From Ligustrum vulgare (taxonomy: Eukaryota; Streptophyta; Magnoliopsida; Lamiales; Oleaceae): a stretch of 64,000 bases of DNA. Below are positions 1 through 11,890 of the stretch, piece after piece. Within the stretch, counting starts at the first letter, position 1. Each line of letters starts with the position of its first letter. The stretch spans positions 28,586,513-28,650,512 of the forward strand of contig OY743181.1 of the NCBI GenBank assembly GCA_963555705.1, read 5' to 3'. The notes below the pieces were generated by a model. That model saw only the letters and a program-made list of their open reading frames with translations. It searched no databases and was not told where the DNA came from. Position numbers and translations under genes: made by a program.

Positions 1-991
1 AAATTGGGCTCCAAGGTCAACTGACTTGTTCTGCAAGACTTGCACATATTAGCCTATGATATACTGCCTTAAAAATAAAGATTTTCATAATAAAATCTAA
101 AAATTCGTGAATAAGAAAAATCTAAATGCATCTGGATACCTGAGACACGTCTGAGTACTTGTTGACATCTGTTGAGTCAGATACATCTGGCAGTATACAA
201 TCCATCACATACATAAATAAGTTGATTAATGTGCGTGTGTGATCTGAGCAATCCTTAGTAATCCACATACTATCAAAAATCATATGATTGCCCTGACTTA
301 TCGATTTATCACCGTAATGCACAATAAGACCGATCAAAATCTATAAGAAGTGCATTTTCTCAAATCTGGCTTGCGGACTTTTTCTATAGTATGACAATGT
401 CTTTTGGAGGTGGAAACAACTTCACACAATCCCCAGAAGTTATCTTATAGTATGTTCCCCTTTAAGATAGAAGAAGGGTATGAACTTGGCTTAGATTGTT
501 AGATTCACACAATCCCCAGAAGTTATCTTACTAGGTTTTCCCCTTACTTCTACAATATTATCACATTTATCTCAAATCATCGTATTTTAAAGCTAAAAGG
601 TATGAACTTGGCTTGGATAGGCAGCCTTCTTTTCCACTAGCCCTGCCCTTGGATAATAAGAAAATTGCGTGCAATGCTATAAGTAAGATTTAGATCATAG
701 GTCTACACACAGAATATGAAATCTCATCCAGTAACAACCATATGACATAGACAGCAGTGACTTATCCTTAGGATTTTCCAGATTTGAGTACTAGTTATAT
801 TCATCCGGAGATATGTTGACTGCTATTAGCCAGACGTATCTACCTCGTTATCAGCCACAAGCACTCAGATATATCTGCAAGCAAAAACATGATCTACTTA
901 ATATAAGAATATGATAAGTTAACCAAAATGCAAAAAGAAAAACAAATGCGGTTTTTTTTTTAATTTTATTTTTTATGAAATATGCATGTTC
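1..991 (-). other. SIRE-like element 3' untranslated region
   Basis: This stretch lies between the end of pol and the missing 3' LTR. I see no convincing gene; the 71-residue frame at 122-337 resembles nothing I know. It holds a direct repeat (421-618), a T/A-rich tract near 951-975, and several copies of the CAGA-NNNN-TCTG motif found elsewhere in the element, for example at 178-189. SIRE elements often have a long region between pol and the 3' LTR, sometimes with an env-like ORF. No such ORF survives here. Confidence 0.5.
421..618. repeat. two-copy direct repeat in the SIRE 3' region
   Basis: A block beginning ttcacacaatccccagaagt occurs at 421 and again at 504. Both copies continue through a ttatctta stretch and a run ending in ggtatgaacttggctt. 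The second copy is longer because of an AT-rich insertion. It is probably an old local duplication. Confidence 0.8.
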
Positions 992-3900
992 CTATTCAAA
1001 AGGGGGTGATACTCCAATTTGTTTCCTAAGACTTTCAAATTTGACAGTATCGAGGGCCTTAGTAAACAAATCTTCCAGCTGTAGATCAGTCTTTATGTGC
1101 TCCAGATTGATAATCTTTTGTTCCACCAATTCTCTGATGAAGAGGTGTCTGATGTCAATATGTTTTTGTTCTGGAGTGTTGGACTGGATTCTTTGAGATA
1201 TTGATGCCACTGGTGTTGTCACAATACATAGTGGCTTGTTTTGTAGAGATTCCATAGTCCTCCAACCTTTGTTTCATCCAAAGGAGTTGTGTACAGCAAC
1301 TGCCAGCTGCTATATACTCAGCTTCGGCTGTGGAAAGTGACACTGAATTTTGTTTTCTACTTAGCCATGCCACCAAATTGTTCCCAATGTAGAAACATCC
1401 TCCAGATGTACTCTTTCGATCATCCACATTTCCAGCCCAGTCTGCATCTGAAAAACCTGCAAGATGGGCAGTGGTATCTCTTGTAAACCAAATTCCGTAA
1501 TTCAACGTACCACTTACATATCTGATGATTCTTTTCACAGCAGCAACATGAGATTCCTTAGGTTTGGCTTGATATCTTGCACAAACTCCAACACTGAAGG
1601 ATATATCTGGCGTACTAGCAGTAAGGTATAGAAGACTTCCAATCATGCTTCTGTAAAGGGATGGATCTACATCCTTACTACTGTCATCCTTTGAAAGTTT
1701 TAGAGTAGTTGCCATGAGAGTTTTCATCGCCTTTGCATCTTCAAGTCCAAATTTCTTCACCAGATTTTTAGCGTACTTTGCTTGAGATATGAATATGCCA
1801 GATTCATCCTGCTGTACCTACAAACCAAGAAAAAATGTTAGCTCACCAACCATACTCATTTCAAATTCTCTTTTCATTGTATTTATAAATTCATTAATTT
1901 TGGACTTAGATGTAGACCCAAATACTATGTCATCAACATATATCTGAGCTATAGTTAGTCCAGGATTTAGATGCTTAATGAAAAGAGTTTTATCAGTTCC
2001 TCCCCTTTTGTATCCGTTGCTTAGCAAGAATGATGTGAGCCTTTCATACCAAGTTCTGGGGGCTTGTTTCAACCCATATAATGCCTTTTTGAGTCTAAAG
2101 ACATAATCCGGGTGAGATGGATCTGTGAATCCTTGGGGCTGCTCCACATAAGCTTCTTCATTAAGCAAACTATTTAGAAAGGCACTTTTGACATCCATCT
2201 GAAATAGTCTGAAGTTGATGTAGCAGGACATAGCTAGCAACAATCTGATGGATTCCAGTCTGGCTATCGGAGCAAATGTTTCGTCAAAATATATCCCTTC
2301 AATCTGGGTATAGCCTAGAACAACAAGTCTGACTTTATTTCTTACCACATTTCCTTGTTCATTTGACTTATTCTTGAAGATCCATTTAGTTCCAATTACA
2401 TTACCTTCTTTAGGATGTGGAACCAACTCCCAGACATTGTTTCTTTCAAATTGGTTAAGCTTCTCCTGCATAGCCTGTACCCAGTGTTCATCTGTTAAAG
2501 CTACCTTTACATTTTTTTGCTCAATTTGAGACATATGACAGATGTTACCCATCTCAGCAAATTTTCTTTTGGTCACATTTCTCTTAGACATATCAGTGAG
2601 AATGTTATCAAGTGAATGAGTCTTTTGAATCCAAGCAGGTGGTAGTCTCGATGCTTCTAATTCTACAATATCAGGTGTATCTGGGTAATCAGATTCGTCC
2701 TGATCTGCAGTTATTACTGGGTGCCCAGACTCATCCTGATCGGATTCTTCAGTATCATTGAGACTTCCAGCTTGGTGTTGTTCTTCTTCTGATTTTTCGG
2801 TTCCAGCTTTTTCTTTTGGTGGAATTTCCAGTTGATCACCATTTGCTACCTTCAAATCTGAATTTACACAATTAGTATCATCCACTTTCACATTAATTGA
2901 CTCAAGAACGGTTTGGGTTCTAAGATTGTAAACTCTATAGGCCCTACTATTTTCAGCATAACCCAAAAATATTCTATCATCCGATTTTGAGTCAAATTTC
3001 CCTAGGTGTTCTCTATCTTTTAAAATGTAGCATTTACTTCCAAAGGAATGAAAGTAATCAACCCTAGGTTTTCTACCCTTCCAAATTTCATATGCAGTTT
3101 GGTTTGTTCCAGATCTAAGAATGACTCTATTGACAATATAACAAGCAGTGTTTATGGCTTCTGCCCAAAATTTTGTGGGCAATTTGTTGCTGTTTAGCAT
3201 GCCACGAATCATTTCTTGTAGAGATCTGTTTTTCCTTTCCACCACTCCATTCTGTTGAGGAGTCTTTGGGGATGAGTACTCATGCTTGATCCCATATTGG
3301 ATACAAAAATCAGCAAACTCGGAGTTTTCAAACTCTCTTCCATGATCACTTCTGATCCTTCTGACTCTTACATGTTCGTCTAGCTTTTCATTGCTCAATT
3401 TCTGAAAAAAATTAGCAAAATTGTCAAAGGTATCAGATTTATCCCGAATAAACATGACCCAGGTGTATCTGGAGAAATCATCAACACACACATAAATATA
3501 CCTCTTGCCACCAATACTTTCCTTTTGAATAGGACCCATCAAATATATGTGAATTAGTCCAAGTATATGAGAGGTATTAATAGATGTACTTGATTTGTGT
3601 TGACTTTTGATTTGCTTACCCTTTTGACAATCACCACAGATTTCATCTGGAACATTGTTTATACTGGGTAAGCCTCTCACACCTTGTAGTCTAGTCAGCT
3701 TCATGAGATCATGGTAGTTTAGATGCCCTAATCCGTTATGCCACAGTTTCTCATTTTTGGTCTTAACAGAATTGCAAGTTATGTGACTTTCAAGTGTATA
3801 GCATTTGTCTCTAGATCTAACTCCCTTAAACAAAACACTTTTTAAATGGTTACACTGCTTGTCACAACTTAAAACCTTGCAATATTCTTTTGAAAACATG

Positions 3901-5943
3901 ACAAGCAAGTTATCATCACACAATTGTCCTCCACTGATCAAATTTTCCTTAAGCCCTATAACATATAAGACATTTGTTAATGTAGGCAATCCCTTGATGT
4001 TGATGATACCAGATCTATCTATTTTTCCCTTTTGGCCATCACCAAATATAATAGCACCTGTTTCGCCTTTTTCAAAATGTGTTAGTAGAGAGAGATCACC
4101 TGTCATGTGTCTAGAACATCCACTATCAAAATACCATGTGTTAGGAATCAAAGCACTCAAAGATAATTGAACTACATAAGCATTCGTTCGAATTTTCTTT
4201 TCTTGTCTAGAAACAAGTCTTCTTTTGTGTGAATTGATTAACTTCAAGTACTCATGACACCTAAATACATCATAACCAGATTTAGCACAAAAATTACAGA
4301 ATACCTGGAAAACAGATGTATCCTGCTGACTCTGTCGAGGTTGAAATTTCTTTCCGTTCTGATGGACAGACTCATCTGGCTTGTACAGATTCGGCTGAAA
4401 TTGTCTTCTTGCATAGTTCCTGGCTGGATGTAAGTTTTGAGTCCTAGCTGCATTGTATTGATGATGATGAGAGGTAGATGCATCTGTATGATTTCTATTC
4501 TGTTCCACGTACCTGTATCCAGATTATCTTACAAAGTTTATTTTATGGTCATGATTTTTACCTTTACCTTCATATCCAAGACCATTTTTTACGCTGACAG
4601 GTCTGCCACTGTTCAAGATGTCATCAAGTTGGACGGATCCAAGTGCCAGTTTCTTGATTTTGTCTTGTGCTTTAGCAAGTTCTGAACTTAATCTGCTTAC
4701 CTCATTTTGTTCATCATCTGAGACTACAGATACGTCCAGTTGTCGTTCCCTGCTGTGCTCAGGGAAGGCCTGCAACAGTTGAATCTTCTCTTCTACATCT
4801 TGAAGATCCTTTCTCAAGTTTTCAGTGTTTGGTCCGAATTCATCTACATAAAAGAGTTACCAGATTCAGTATCAGATAGCTGTAAAGCAGTAAGGGTAGT
4901 TTCCTGTTTTTCGGAATTGCTGCAGTCTGATTCAGATTCAAATTCATCTGAGTCTCCATCACTCCATGTAACATTCATGGCCTTCCTTCCCTTGGTCTTC
5001 TTTTGAATATTGGGACAATCAGCTGCTATGTGACCATATCCTTCACATTCTCTGCATTGAATTCGACTCCTAAGCTTTCCTTTAGATGAGTTAGTATTAT
5101 TTTTTGGATAGAAATTATTTTTCCTCCATTGTTTTTGTGTTTTTTTATTTTGGCCTTGAAGATTTGTGGACCTTTCTTTTTGTTTGCCCTTGAGGAACCT
5201 TTTAAATTGTCTGGTGAGAAGTGCGAAATTTTCATCTTCATCAATCTCGCCAAAGTCGTCTGGATTTGCACTGTTCGTCTTGAAGGAAATCCCTGGTGAT
5301 TTGTCTTTCTTTCTTCGGGCCAGATTTAACTCATAGGTCATCAATAACCCTACAAGTTCCTCAACTCGCATGGTTTAAAGATCCTTGCTTTCTTCAATTT
5401 CGGTCACTTTTACGTGGAACCTGTCGGTAAAGATCTAAGAATTTTTTGTACAATCTGCTCATTTGAATAAGTTTTCCCAAGAGCTTCAGTTGAGTTGGTG
5501 AGATCACTCAATCTGGCGTAGAAGCTTTTGAAGTCTTCTTTCTCATCCATAGATAGTTGTTCAAACTCTAGAGTGATCATCTGTAGCTCGGAGGTTTTGA
5601 CAACATTGGTTCCTTCGTTTGCTATCCTTAAAGCATCACATGCTTCCTTGGCGGTCCTTAAGGAGGAGATGAGTCGGAATTGATCTGGATCAACCAGAGA
5701 AACAATAGCGTTAAGTGCCTTAGAATTCCAATTTGTATTAGCTAATTCATCTGCAGTATAAGCGCTTCTAGATATAGCTGTAACAACACCTCCATTAGTG
5801 ACAGTGGGTATTGTGTATCCTTCAAGAACAGAAGTCCAACAACGTTCATCAATAGATTGAATAAAAATTTCCCTACGAATTTTTCAATATGCATAGTTAC
5901 TACCAGTTAACAGAGGTGGCCTAAGAGATGCAGAATTCTCCAT
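992..5943 (-). pseudogene. broken SIRE-like copia gag-pol
   Basis: Start chosen at the ATG complementary to 5941-5943, 36 bases inside the primer site. Gag runs to about 4844 and includes a CCHC zinc knuckle (CRECEGYGHIAADC). The main frame 4508-1818 holds protease (WYFDSGCSRHMTG), the integrase HHCC and DDE region (SDHGREFE, PQQNGVVERKN) and reverse transcriptase with an intact YVDD box (YVDDIVFGS). RNase H follows (FSDADWAG, LSTAEAEYIA). Lesions: TGA for the Trp of the early gag WKIR motif, frameshifts near 5390 and 4840, TAA near 4520, an in-frame TAG near 1816, and one extra T in the run at about 1163-1167 (A on the coding strand) that shifts the RNase H tail. Several independent lesions mean a fossil that cannot make a polyprotein. 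Confidence 0.85.
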
Positions 5944-5979
5944 TTAGACAACCGGATCTCGCTTTCTAGAAGTGAACCC

Positions 5980-5991
5980 GCTCTGATACCA
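5980..5991 (-). other. SIRE primer-binding site
   Basis: On the minus strand the 12 bases read TGGTATCAGAGC, the usual plant copia site complementary to initiator methionine tRNA. Two bases separate it from the LTR edge at 5994. It fixes the element's orientation. Confidence 0.9.
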
Positions 5992-5993
5992 AT

Positions 5994-7271
5994 TGAAATT
6001 TTGAGATTATCTAAATTTTATAAACAGACTGTCACAGATGAGTCTGGACAGTAACTAGTTAACAGTAAATCGTTAAGTTTTGTTTAGCGCAGTACCAGAT
6101 GAATCTTGCTAATGCAGATTCGTCTGGATAGTAAAATGTAAACAACCAGAATAAATTGTGAGGAATAGTAAATGGACAAGAACACAATAATTTGAACTTA
6201 ACGTGGGAAAAACCCTAACAGGAAAAACCCACGGCCCTCTTCCTGCGGACAAAAACCAATCACTATATAAGGAAAGAGTTTATACAGATCAATCTAAACT
6301 ACAGGATAGATCTACGCATAGACTTTATCAAACATTCAAGAAATAGATCACTCCCTGATCCTTCTATGGCATGTAATGTGAGTTGGCGTCCCACCACTCT
6401 TCAGTAGTTTTCTTTGAATCTACAACACTTTTCAGCAACACGAACTCTCGTTCGATCTTGATCCAAACCTCCCGTTTGATCTTCACGCTGAAATTCTTTC
6501 ATTCTCTAAGTGATTGAGTCCTCCTCCCGGAGTACCAAAGTCACAACACAATTGAAGCTTTAATTATTTTTGCACCACACGAAAATAAAGCTTCAAGACT
6601 TCTTAATGAAGTGGACGTGAATGTCTCTAGCACCACATGATTTTTGTATCTTCACGTCTCATTTAAAAACATCCCATTTTTCTCCTCTTTATAGTGCAAT
6701 TCGGTTTACTTGACTCTCAAGTTTCCTTATTGTACAAGATCTCTAATACCTGCAAAGTACAGTAGAGATAATTAGTAAAAGGTAAGATAATTATCCTTAA
6801 ATAAATCTTATCATAAACAATGATAATGATAAATCTTAAAAGATCTTACCATAAAATAGGATCTCAAATATTAGGACCATATTTTCGGCCTACACAAGGA
6901 TTTTCACAACCAAGATTTTCGTCCAAACAATCTTACCTTGTGTAGATAAGCTTGACCCTTATCAAGATGAGACTTACCATATCTACGGATAAGCTTGAGT
7001 GTCAAGAATAATTACAAAATATATTATTAAGAATTTTACCAAAATCATGAGATATCAAGATCAAGAATTTGAGATTAACATCCCAATTAAACCAATATTT
7101 CTTGATCATAATATTTCCAACAATATCATGAATTTCGAAAATGAGTGATATATTTGCATAATTTAATTAAACTTAATAAAATACTAAATACTCTTATTTA
7201 GTAATTAAATCAAGTTTTCTTAAATTACACATTTGTGGAAAATAGGAAATGCCAATAATATAAAATTAACA
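5994..7271 (-). repeat. 5' LTR of the SIRE-like element
   Basis: The LTR begins TGAAATTTTG (plus strand) and ends TTAACA, about 1278 bp. Its ends were set by the primer site and by alignment with the solo LTR at 46411-47794, whose edges are proved by a target duplication. The two copies share most of their length with many substitutions and indels. It carries an AACGTGGGAAAAACCC segment and repeated CAGA-NNNN-TCTG motifs. Confidence 0.8.
6687..6693 (-). promoter_or_regulatory. putative TATA box of the SIRE LTR
   Basis: The minus strand reads CACTATAAAGAGG. The same CACTATAAAGAG occurs at the equivalent place in the solo LTR near 47,105, so the site is conserved between two diverged copies. 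It is inferred to be the U3 TATA element; the transcription start is not visible. Confidence 0.5.
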
Positions 7272-7849
7272 CATTTTTATTTATATGACCTAATTTGGGT
7301 TTCCAGAGATATATAATCTCAGATTAACGACTTTATGCCTTTAATTTTCTGTAGTCTTAATAGAAAACTCAATGTCTAGAGTATAAATGTCATTTTGTAA
7401 TTTGCCACAATCATTTGATATCTTCTCAAGATAAAACAAAACAGAGATTGTCCTTAACATTAAATAATCCATTTGTAAATATGAAATTGAAATAATGCTC
7501 ATGGTGATGTTGAGAATGACATTCCTCTAATTCTAATACTAAGCTATAAGGAAATGCAAGAAGCTTGTCCCTATAGGTAGAATAACAACACTTGCTCATT
7601 TCCAACATGCAGGTCGGCTTCTTCCTACAGTTGTATACTTTCCCTTAGTCTGCGCATATTTTTTCAAATATAAGATCCACATCTTATATCTCATACCTGA
7701 GAGGCTAAATAAATAGCTAAATCAATATCAACAAAAATTACTTGTAATAGAAGCTTCAGAAGACTTCTTTACTTTAAAGATAAGCCTTGCAGTTCTTCTT
7801 CAAACAATCTTTCATTCCATGTGAAACAAGGGTCATTGGAATTAGGATT

Positions 7850-8380
7850 GTCCTTCATTTTTTGACTGTTATTTTGTTTGTCTTAACCTTATGGATGCTT
7901 TCCAAAAGCATCATTTAGACTTCCATTTTAGAGGAATCATTGGCCAAAACTTGTCTTATTATCAAACCAGATATTGGGCTCAACAATCTTAAGCATATTC
8001 AGCAATTCAGGGAGTGTGCACTAGAGCTCATTCATGTTAAAATCCATAATGAACTTTTAATAGATATTCAATGAGTGATTGTTTATCATAAAACTATTTG
8101 AGATGAAAAAACACAATGTAAGAATCCATACTCTCATGTTCCTTTGGTAACTCGAGTGAAATAGTTTCAAACATCACGTATGTTGCACTACTATCGTCAT
8201 TACTGTATTAAGTAGCTAGCTCTTCCAATGTTGAGTCTTCAATGGGAACTTCTAGAAAGGGATATTTAAGAACGTGTCAAACTTTTCATGCTTGAGAACA
8301 ATTCTCAAATTAAGGTGCTTTTCGAAAAAGTTGGTCTAGTCAGATAATTTGCAACCAATATGTCTCTCAAGATTCATGGT
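7850..8380 (-). pseudogene. possible relic of a second copia gag
   Basis: Reading the minus strand with frameshifts gives a fragment like RIVLKHEKFDTFLNIP and, further on, NMNEL-x-CTLPELLNMLK. Both resemble the conserved middle of plant copia gag proteins. Stops and frameshifts are frequent and no LTR was found next to it. The rest of 7272-8580 shows no gene I recognise. Assignment is by eye from short matches. Confidence 0.4.
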
Positions 8381-8579
8381 TACTCGAGATTCTAAATGAT
8401 AAAATAAAGAATTAATAAAGATAAAGATGCATGAATTAATTTAACATGGATTTGATGGTGGTGCAAGTGGGGGTGGTGGTGAAGAGGTGAATCTACAGCC
8501 AACAATGGGTGGTGGTAGTGGAAGTAGTGGTGTGTGATGATCGTTGATGAAAGTGGTGCAAATAGATGTGGTGGTAGTG

Positions 8580-8958
8580 ACATCCTAAGACTTGTGATCT
8601 TAACAATTAAGACCTATGACCGTAATAGTGTTGTTTGTGACCTATAATAATTTTTATTATTGACCTATAAATAAGTTGTGATTGATTAGTCTTCGTTTGG
8701 TAAACATGTTTTTAAACATGTTTTTTTCTACACAATTTCGCAATCACTTTTTAACCACTCACATTTTCTCTCTCTATTTTTCAACCACACATTTTACCTA
8801 GAAAATACAAAAAAAACATGTTTTTAAATTAAAAAAAAAAAAAAAAAACTTTTAACAAACAGAGGCTTAGTCGTCACCGTGAATAAACTGCGAGTGGCGG
8901 TTTTGACCTACGACTTTGATTTGTGACCTTGAGACTTTGTGATTAATATTGATTATGA
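8580..8958. repeat. degenerate GTGACC-type array, part 1
   Basis: The stretch is built from variants of ttgtgacctataaataag and ttgtgatcgattaat, spaced roughly 18-23 bases apart. It is interrupted by the MITE at 8689-8866 and continues past the larger MITE at 8967-9783. There is no coding potential. Confidence 0.6.
8689..8866. mobile_element. Harbinger/Tourist-like MITE, 178 bp
   Basis: Termini are GTCTTCGTTTGGTAAAC on the left and, reverse-complemented on the right, GCCTCTGTTTGTTAAAA. Both ends are flanked by TTA, the 3-bp target duplication typical of PIF/Harbinger. The interior has a CTCTCTCTATTTTTCAACCA core shared with the copies at 13537, 25581 and 31594. It has no coding capacity. Confidence 0.75.
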
Positions 8959-8966
8959 CCTATAAA

Positions 8967-9783
8967 CAAGGTTCTAAAATGCATAATGCGTTGCGATGTG
9001 TCGAAGTCGAGAATCAATAATCACAAGCTTAGGCGTGTCAATGCGAAGAATAAATGTCATAATGTGTTTCCTATTTTTAATATTATTTTAATTATTTTTA
9101 AGTTATAAAATAGATTTTTATATGAAAAATATTTTTTTCACATAAAATATAATTATATACAACAATATTCTTTAATTTTAGAATTAATTACCAATTCAAA
9201 AAAATAAATAAATTTATGATTGTTAATATTATTTATTATACAATAATTTATTTCAAAATATTTTAATCCATAAAAAAATAAAATAAAAATAATATTTAAA
9301 TAATTTATTTGGAGGAGGAAAGTTTAAAAAACAAATAAATGGTAAAACAAATAATTGAAAAACAGAAACAATTTAAAAAAATATATATACAAATTTCCCA
9401 TCCAACATCGGTTGTAGATGTGAGATGGGAACTCAACAGCCCTTATAAAAGGGCTGTTGATGGCAACAGTCATTTGCAAAGGGCGGTTCTATGAGCTGCC
9501 CTGAAAGTTAAAATTTAATTTTTTTTCTCAGTTCAGTCGATTTTTAATTGGATGGACCGGTTTAACACCGGTTTTTTTTTCGGTTTTTGACTGTGAAGCG
9601 CGTTATTGCGCACATTAAGGTGCCTTGAAAGTTATTTTTTTTTCTTTCTGGTTCAGTCGGTTTTTAACTGGATGGACTAGTTTAATATCGATTTTTTTCA
9701 ATTTTTGGGTGTGAAATGCGCTTGGAGCCGCCTCGCGCATTGGGGCGCCTAAGCGCAGCCTAATCTCGCATTTTAGAACATTG
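8967..9783. mobile_element. hAT-type MITE, 817 bp
   Basis: The left end reads CAAGGTTCTAAAATGC and the right end, reverse-complemented, CAATGTTCTAAAATGC. Both sides carry the perfect 8-bp target duplication cctataaa (8959-8966 and 9784-9791), the hallmark of hAT elements. Inside are a perfect hairpin with 11-base arms near 9435-9460 (CAACAGCCCTT and its complement), a two-copy direct repeat of about 123 bp around 9500-9725, and GC-rich gcgc motifs at the right end. There is no transposase frame, so it is non-autonomous. Confidence 0.85.
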
Positions 9784-9791
9784 CCTATAAA

Positions 9792-10500
9792 TTCCTATTT
9801 TGTGACCCATAAATAATGAAATAAAAAATTTATATTATGACTAAATTTGTAAATGTGACTCATAATTGTTTAGGTAGTGACCAATTAATTTTTAAATTGT
9901 GATCGAAACATAAGTCGTGGCCTATAATATTTCTAATTTATGACCACAAATAAGTTGCAAAATATAAATTTTGTTACTTGTGATCAAGTGTTAAATTGTG
10001 ATCGATTAATTTGATAAATCGTGATCGAAAATAAGCTATGACAGAAAAAAGTCGTGACCAAGAAATAATATAATATGTGATCAAATAATAAATTGTGATC
10101 GAAAAATAAGTTGTGACCTATAAATTTGTATTGCTAAAAAATAAGTCATGACAGATTATTCTCATAATTTGTGATCAAGAATGAAGTTGTGACATTATAT
10201 TTGTAATTGTGACCTAGGAATAAGTTAGGACATATAACATTTGTGATTTGTGATCAAGTAATGAATTGTTACCGATTAATTTAATACATCGTGACCAAAA
10301 AATAAGGTGTGACCCATAAATTTATAATTTATAACCAAAAAATAAGTAGTGGTCAAATAATTTATAATATGTGACCGTGATATAAGTTAAGACCAATTAA
10401 TTTGATAAAAGTGATCTTTAAATTTTGATTTATGACCGTGACCATAATTTGTATATTATTGTGACATAATTTTATATTATTGTGACCTTAGTTTGTTTAA
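9792..10500. repeat. degenerate GTGACC-type array, part 2
   Basis: This continues the array at 8580-8958 on the far side of the hAT MITE. Units such as ttgtgatcgaaaaataag and ttgtgacctataaattt recur at about 18-23 bases with much drift. The tail around 10430-10640 resembles 11870-12070. Confidence 0.6.
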
Positions 10501-11090
10501 TTAATAAAATAAAAATCTAATTAACACCTAAATTTAGAAGGTTTGAATATTTTTAACTAACTTTGAAATTTACATTTCTAACTGCCTTATTTACGTATTG
10601 TTCCCTTGATTCAAACACAAGGCACAAGTTAGACTTCGTGGGGTATTTATGTGTGCTAGGTTAACTAAATAAATGGGCCATGAAATGGGTTAACCATCTA
10701 ACCAAAATGGAAATTACACATATCCCTGTTTTTTAGGAATCAAATTCAAAAATAAGTTCAAACCCATATTAATTCAAAATTCAGGTTATAAATAAAATTT
10801 TAATAATTAAATTATACTATTATATTTTTATAAAATTAAATTAATTGGCCAAACTACATCCCTAATTCCACAGCTCCATAATCTTCTCTCTCCCCTCAAT
10901 CTTCTTCTACAATCCCACGGCTCCATAAGCTCTCTCCCACAGAAAAGGCGGTGACTCCCTGACGCCACATCCAACCACTCTCCGATACAAAGGCTATTTT
11001 CAGGTATGAACAACACGCATCGATCGAACAACGACTCCGTGCACAAACGAGATGCGTCTCTACGCATCAATTGAGAAGCGGTGCCTCTGT
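10501..11090. other. AT-rich stretch without a recognisable gene
   Basis: I see no domain, RNA gene or transposon end here. The 80-residue minus-strand frame at 10828-11070 has no recognisable motif. The GC content rises from about 10,900, next to the repeat block at 11,110. Confidence 0.5.
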
Positions 11091-11109
11091 TGGTTGTGTA
11101 GGGTTTTCT

Positions 11110-11540
11110 GGAGAAGGTCGAGGCAGCAGCGGTGGCGACGATATTTCGAGATACCTTGGTGATGGAAGTGGTGTGGTTTATGGTTTTTGGAATTTGGGAT
11201 TGGTCTGCGATTTTTTATTTTTGGCCGAGGCTTTCTAGTGGCGGTGACGGCATTGAAGGTCGCGCTAGCGACTAGAGGCGGCAGAGGTGAGAGGATATTC
11301 AGGATACCTTGGTGATTGTAGCAGTGTGTTGATTGTTTTTGGCATTTGAAGATGGTGTCTGCAATTGATTAGTTGGAGATGGTGTTTGCAATTGTGTAAT
11401 TGGAGATCGTGTCTGCGATTTCTGGTATTTTTTGGTGCCGGCGACAGCATATAGGCCGTGTCGGCGACTGTGACGGTGGAGTTGGTGGATATTCAGGGAC
11501 AGCAGCTGTTGTGGTGGTATTGAGATCGATGAGGCGGCGG
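11110..11540. repeat. diverged direct repeats including 27-bp units
   Basis: A block with gataccttggtgat occurs near 11150 and again near 11302, followed both times by a gtctgcgattt and a ggcgacggcat-like stretch. Between them, three 27-base units starting gatggtgtctgcaatt are arranged in tandem (about 11352-11432). This is old local duplication with no intact frame. Confidence 0.6.
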
Positions 11541-11890
11541 TAGTTGTTTGATAAATGTGACTTGAGAAATTTGTGACCTAATAATTAATGTATAAATTAT
11601 AAATTAATTGTGACGTAATAATTTGATAAGTTGTGACCTAATAATTTAAAAGGTTGTAACCTAGATTGATTAGCTTGACATTTGTGATTTACTAGTTTGA
11701 TAGCCTGTGAATGTGAAATTTGTGATTGTGACCTAAAAATTTAATATGTTATGACCTAGAAAAAAGTTCGAATTGACTAATTTGACATTTGTGTGACCTA
11801 AAGATTTAATAATTTGCGACCTTGAAATCATTTGTGAAATTTGTAACCTAAAAAATTTGTGTTTGTGACATGAAATTATGCAATATTGTG
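11541..11890. repeat. degenerate GTGACC-type array, part 3
   Basis: Units such as ttgtgacctaataattt repeat with drift. Its tail matches the tail of the array at 9792-10500, suggesting a segmental duplication of about 1.4 kb. Confidence 0.55.

Larger units (their letters stand above)
1..7271 (-). mobile_element. SIRE-like Ty1/copia element, 3' LTR off-window
   Basis: This is a minus-strand LTR retrotransposon. Reading right to left it has a 5' LTR (5994-7271), a Met-tRNA-type primer site, then gag, protease, integrase, reverse transcriptase and RNase H. Integrase ahead of reverse transcriptase is the copia order. The gag style and protease context (WYFDSGCSRHMTG) suggest the SIRE/Maximus lineage. 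About 1 kb without a long ORF follows pol and reaches the left edge. No sequence resembling the right LTR occurs there, so the 3' LTR must lie outside. A solo LTR of the same family is present at 46411-47794. The coding region is broken in several places, so the copy is dead. Confidence 0.85.

Noticed and set aside
1..960. Possible 3' LTR of the SIRE-like element
   Set aside because: None of the landmarks of the LTR at 5994-7271 (TGAAATTTTG start, gtgggaaaaaccc segment, TATAAAG site) occurs here. The region is internal 3' sequence.
8392..8583. His-rich 63-residue frame on the minus strand
   Set aside because: It arises from a ggtggtggt-rich low-complexity stretch and has no homology that I recognise.
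10828..11070. 80-residue minus-strand frame
   Set aside because: No motif, no conserved context, and it overlaps the start of a diverged repeat block.
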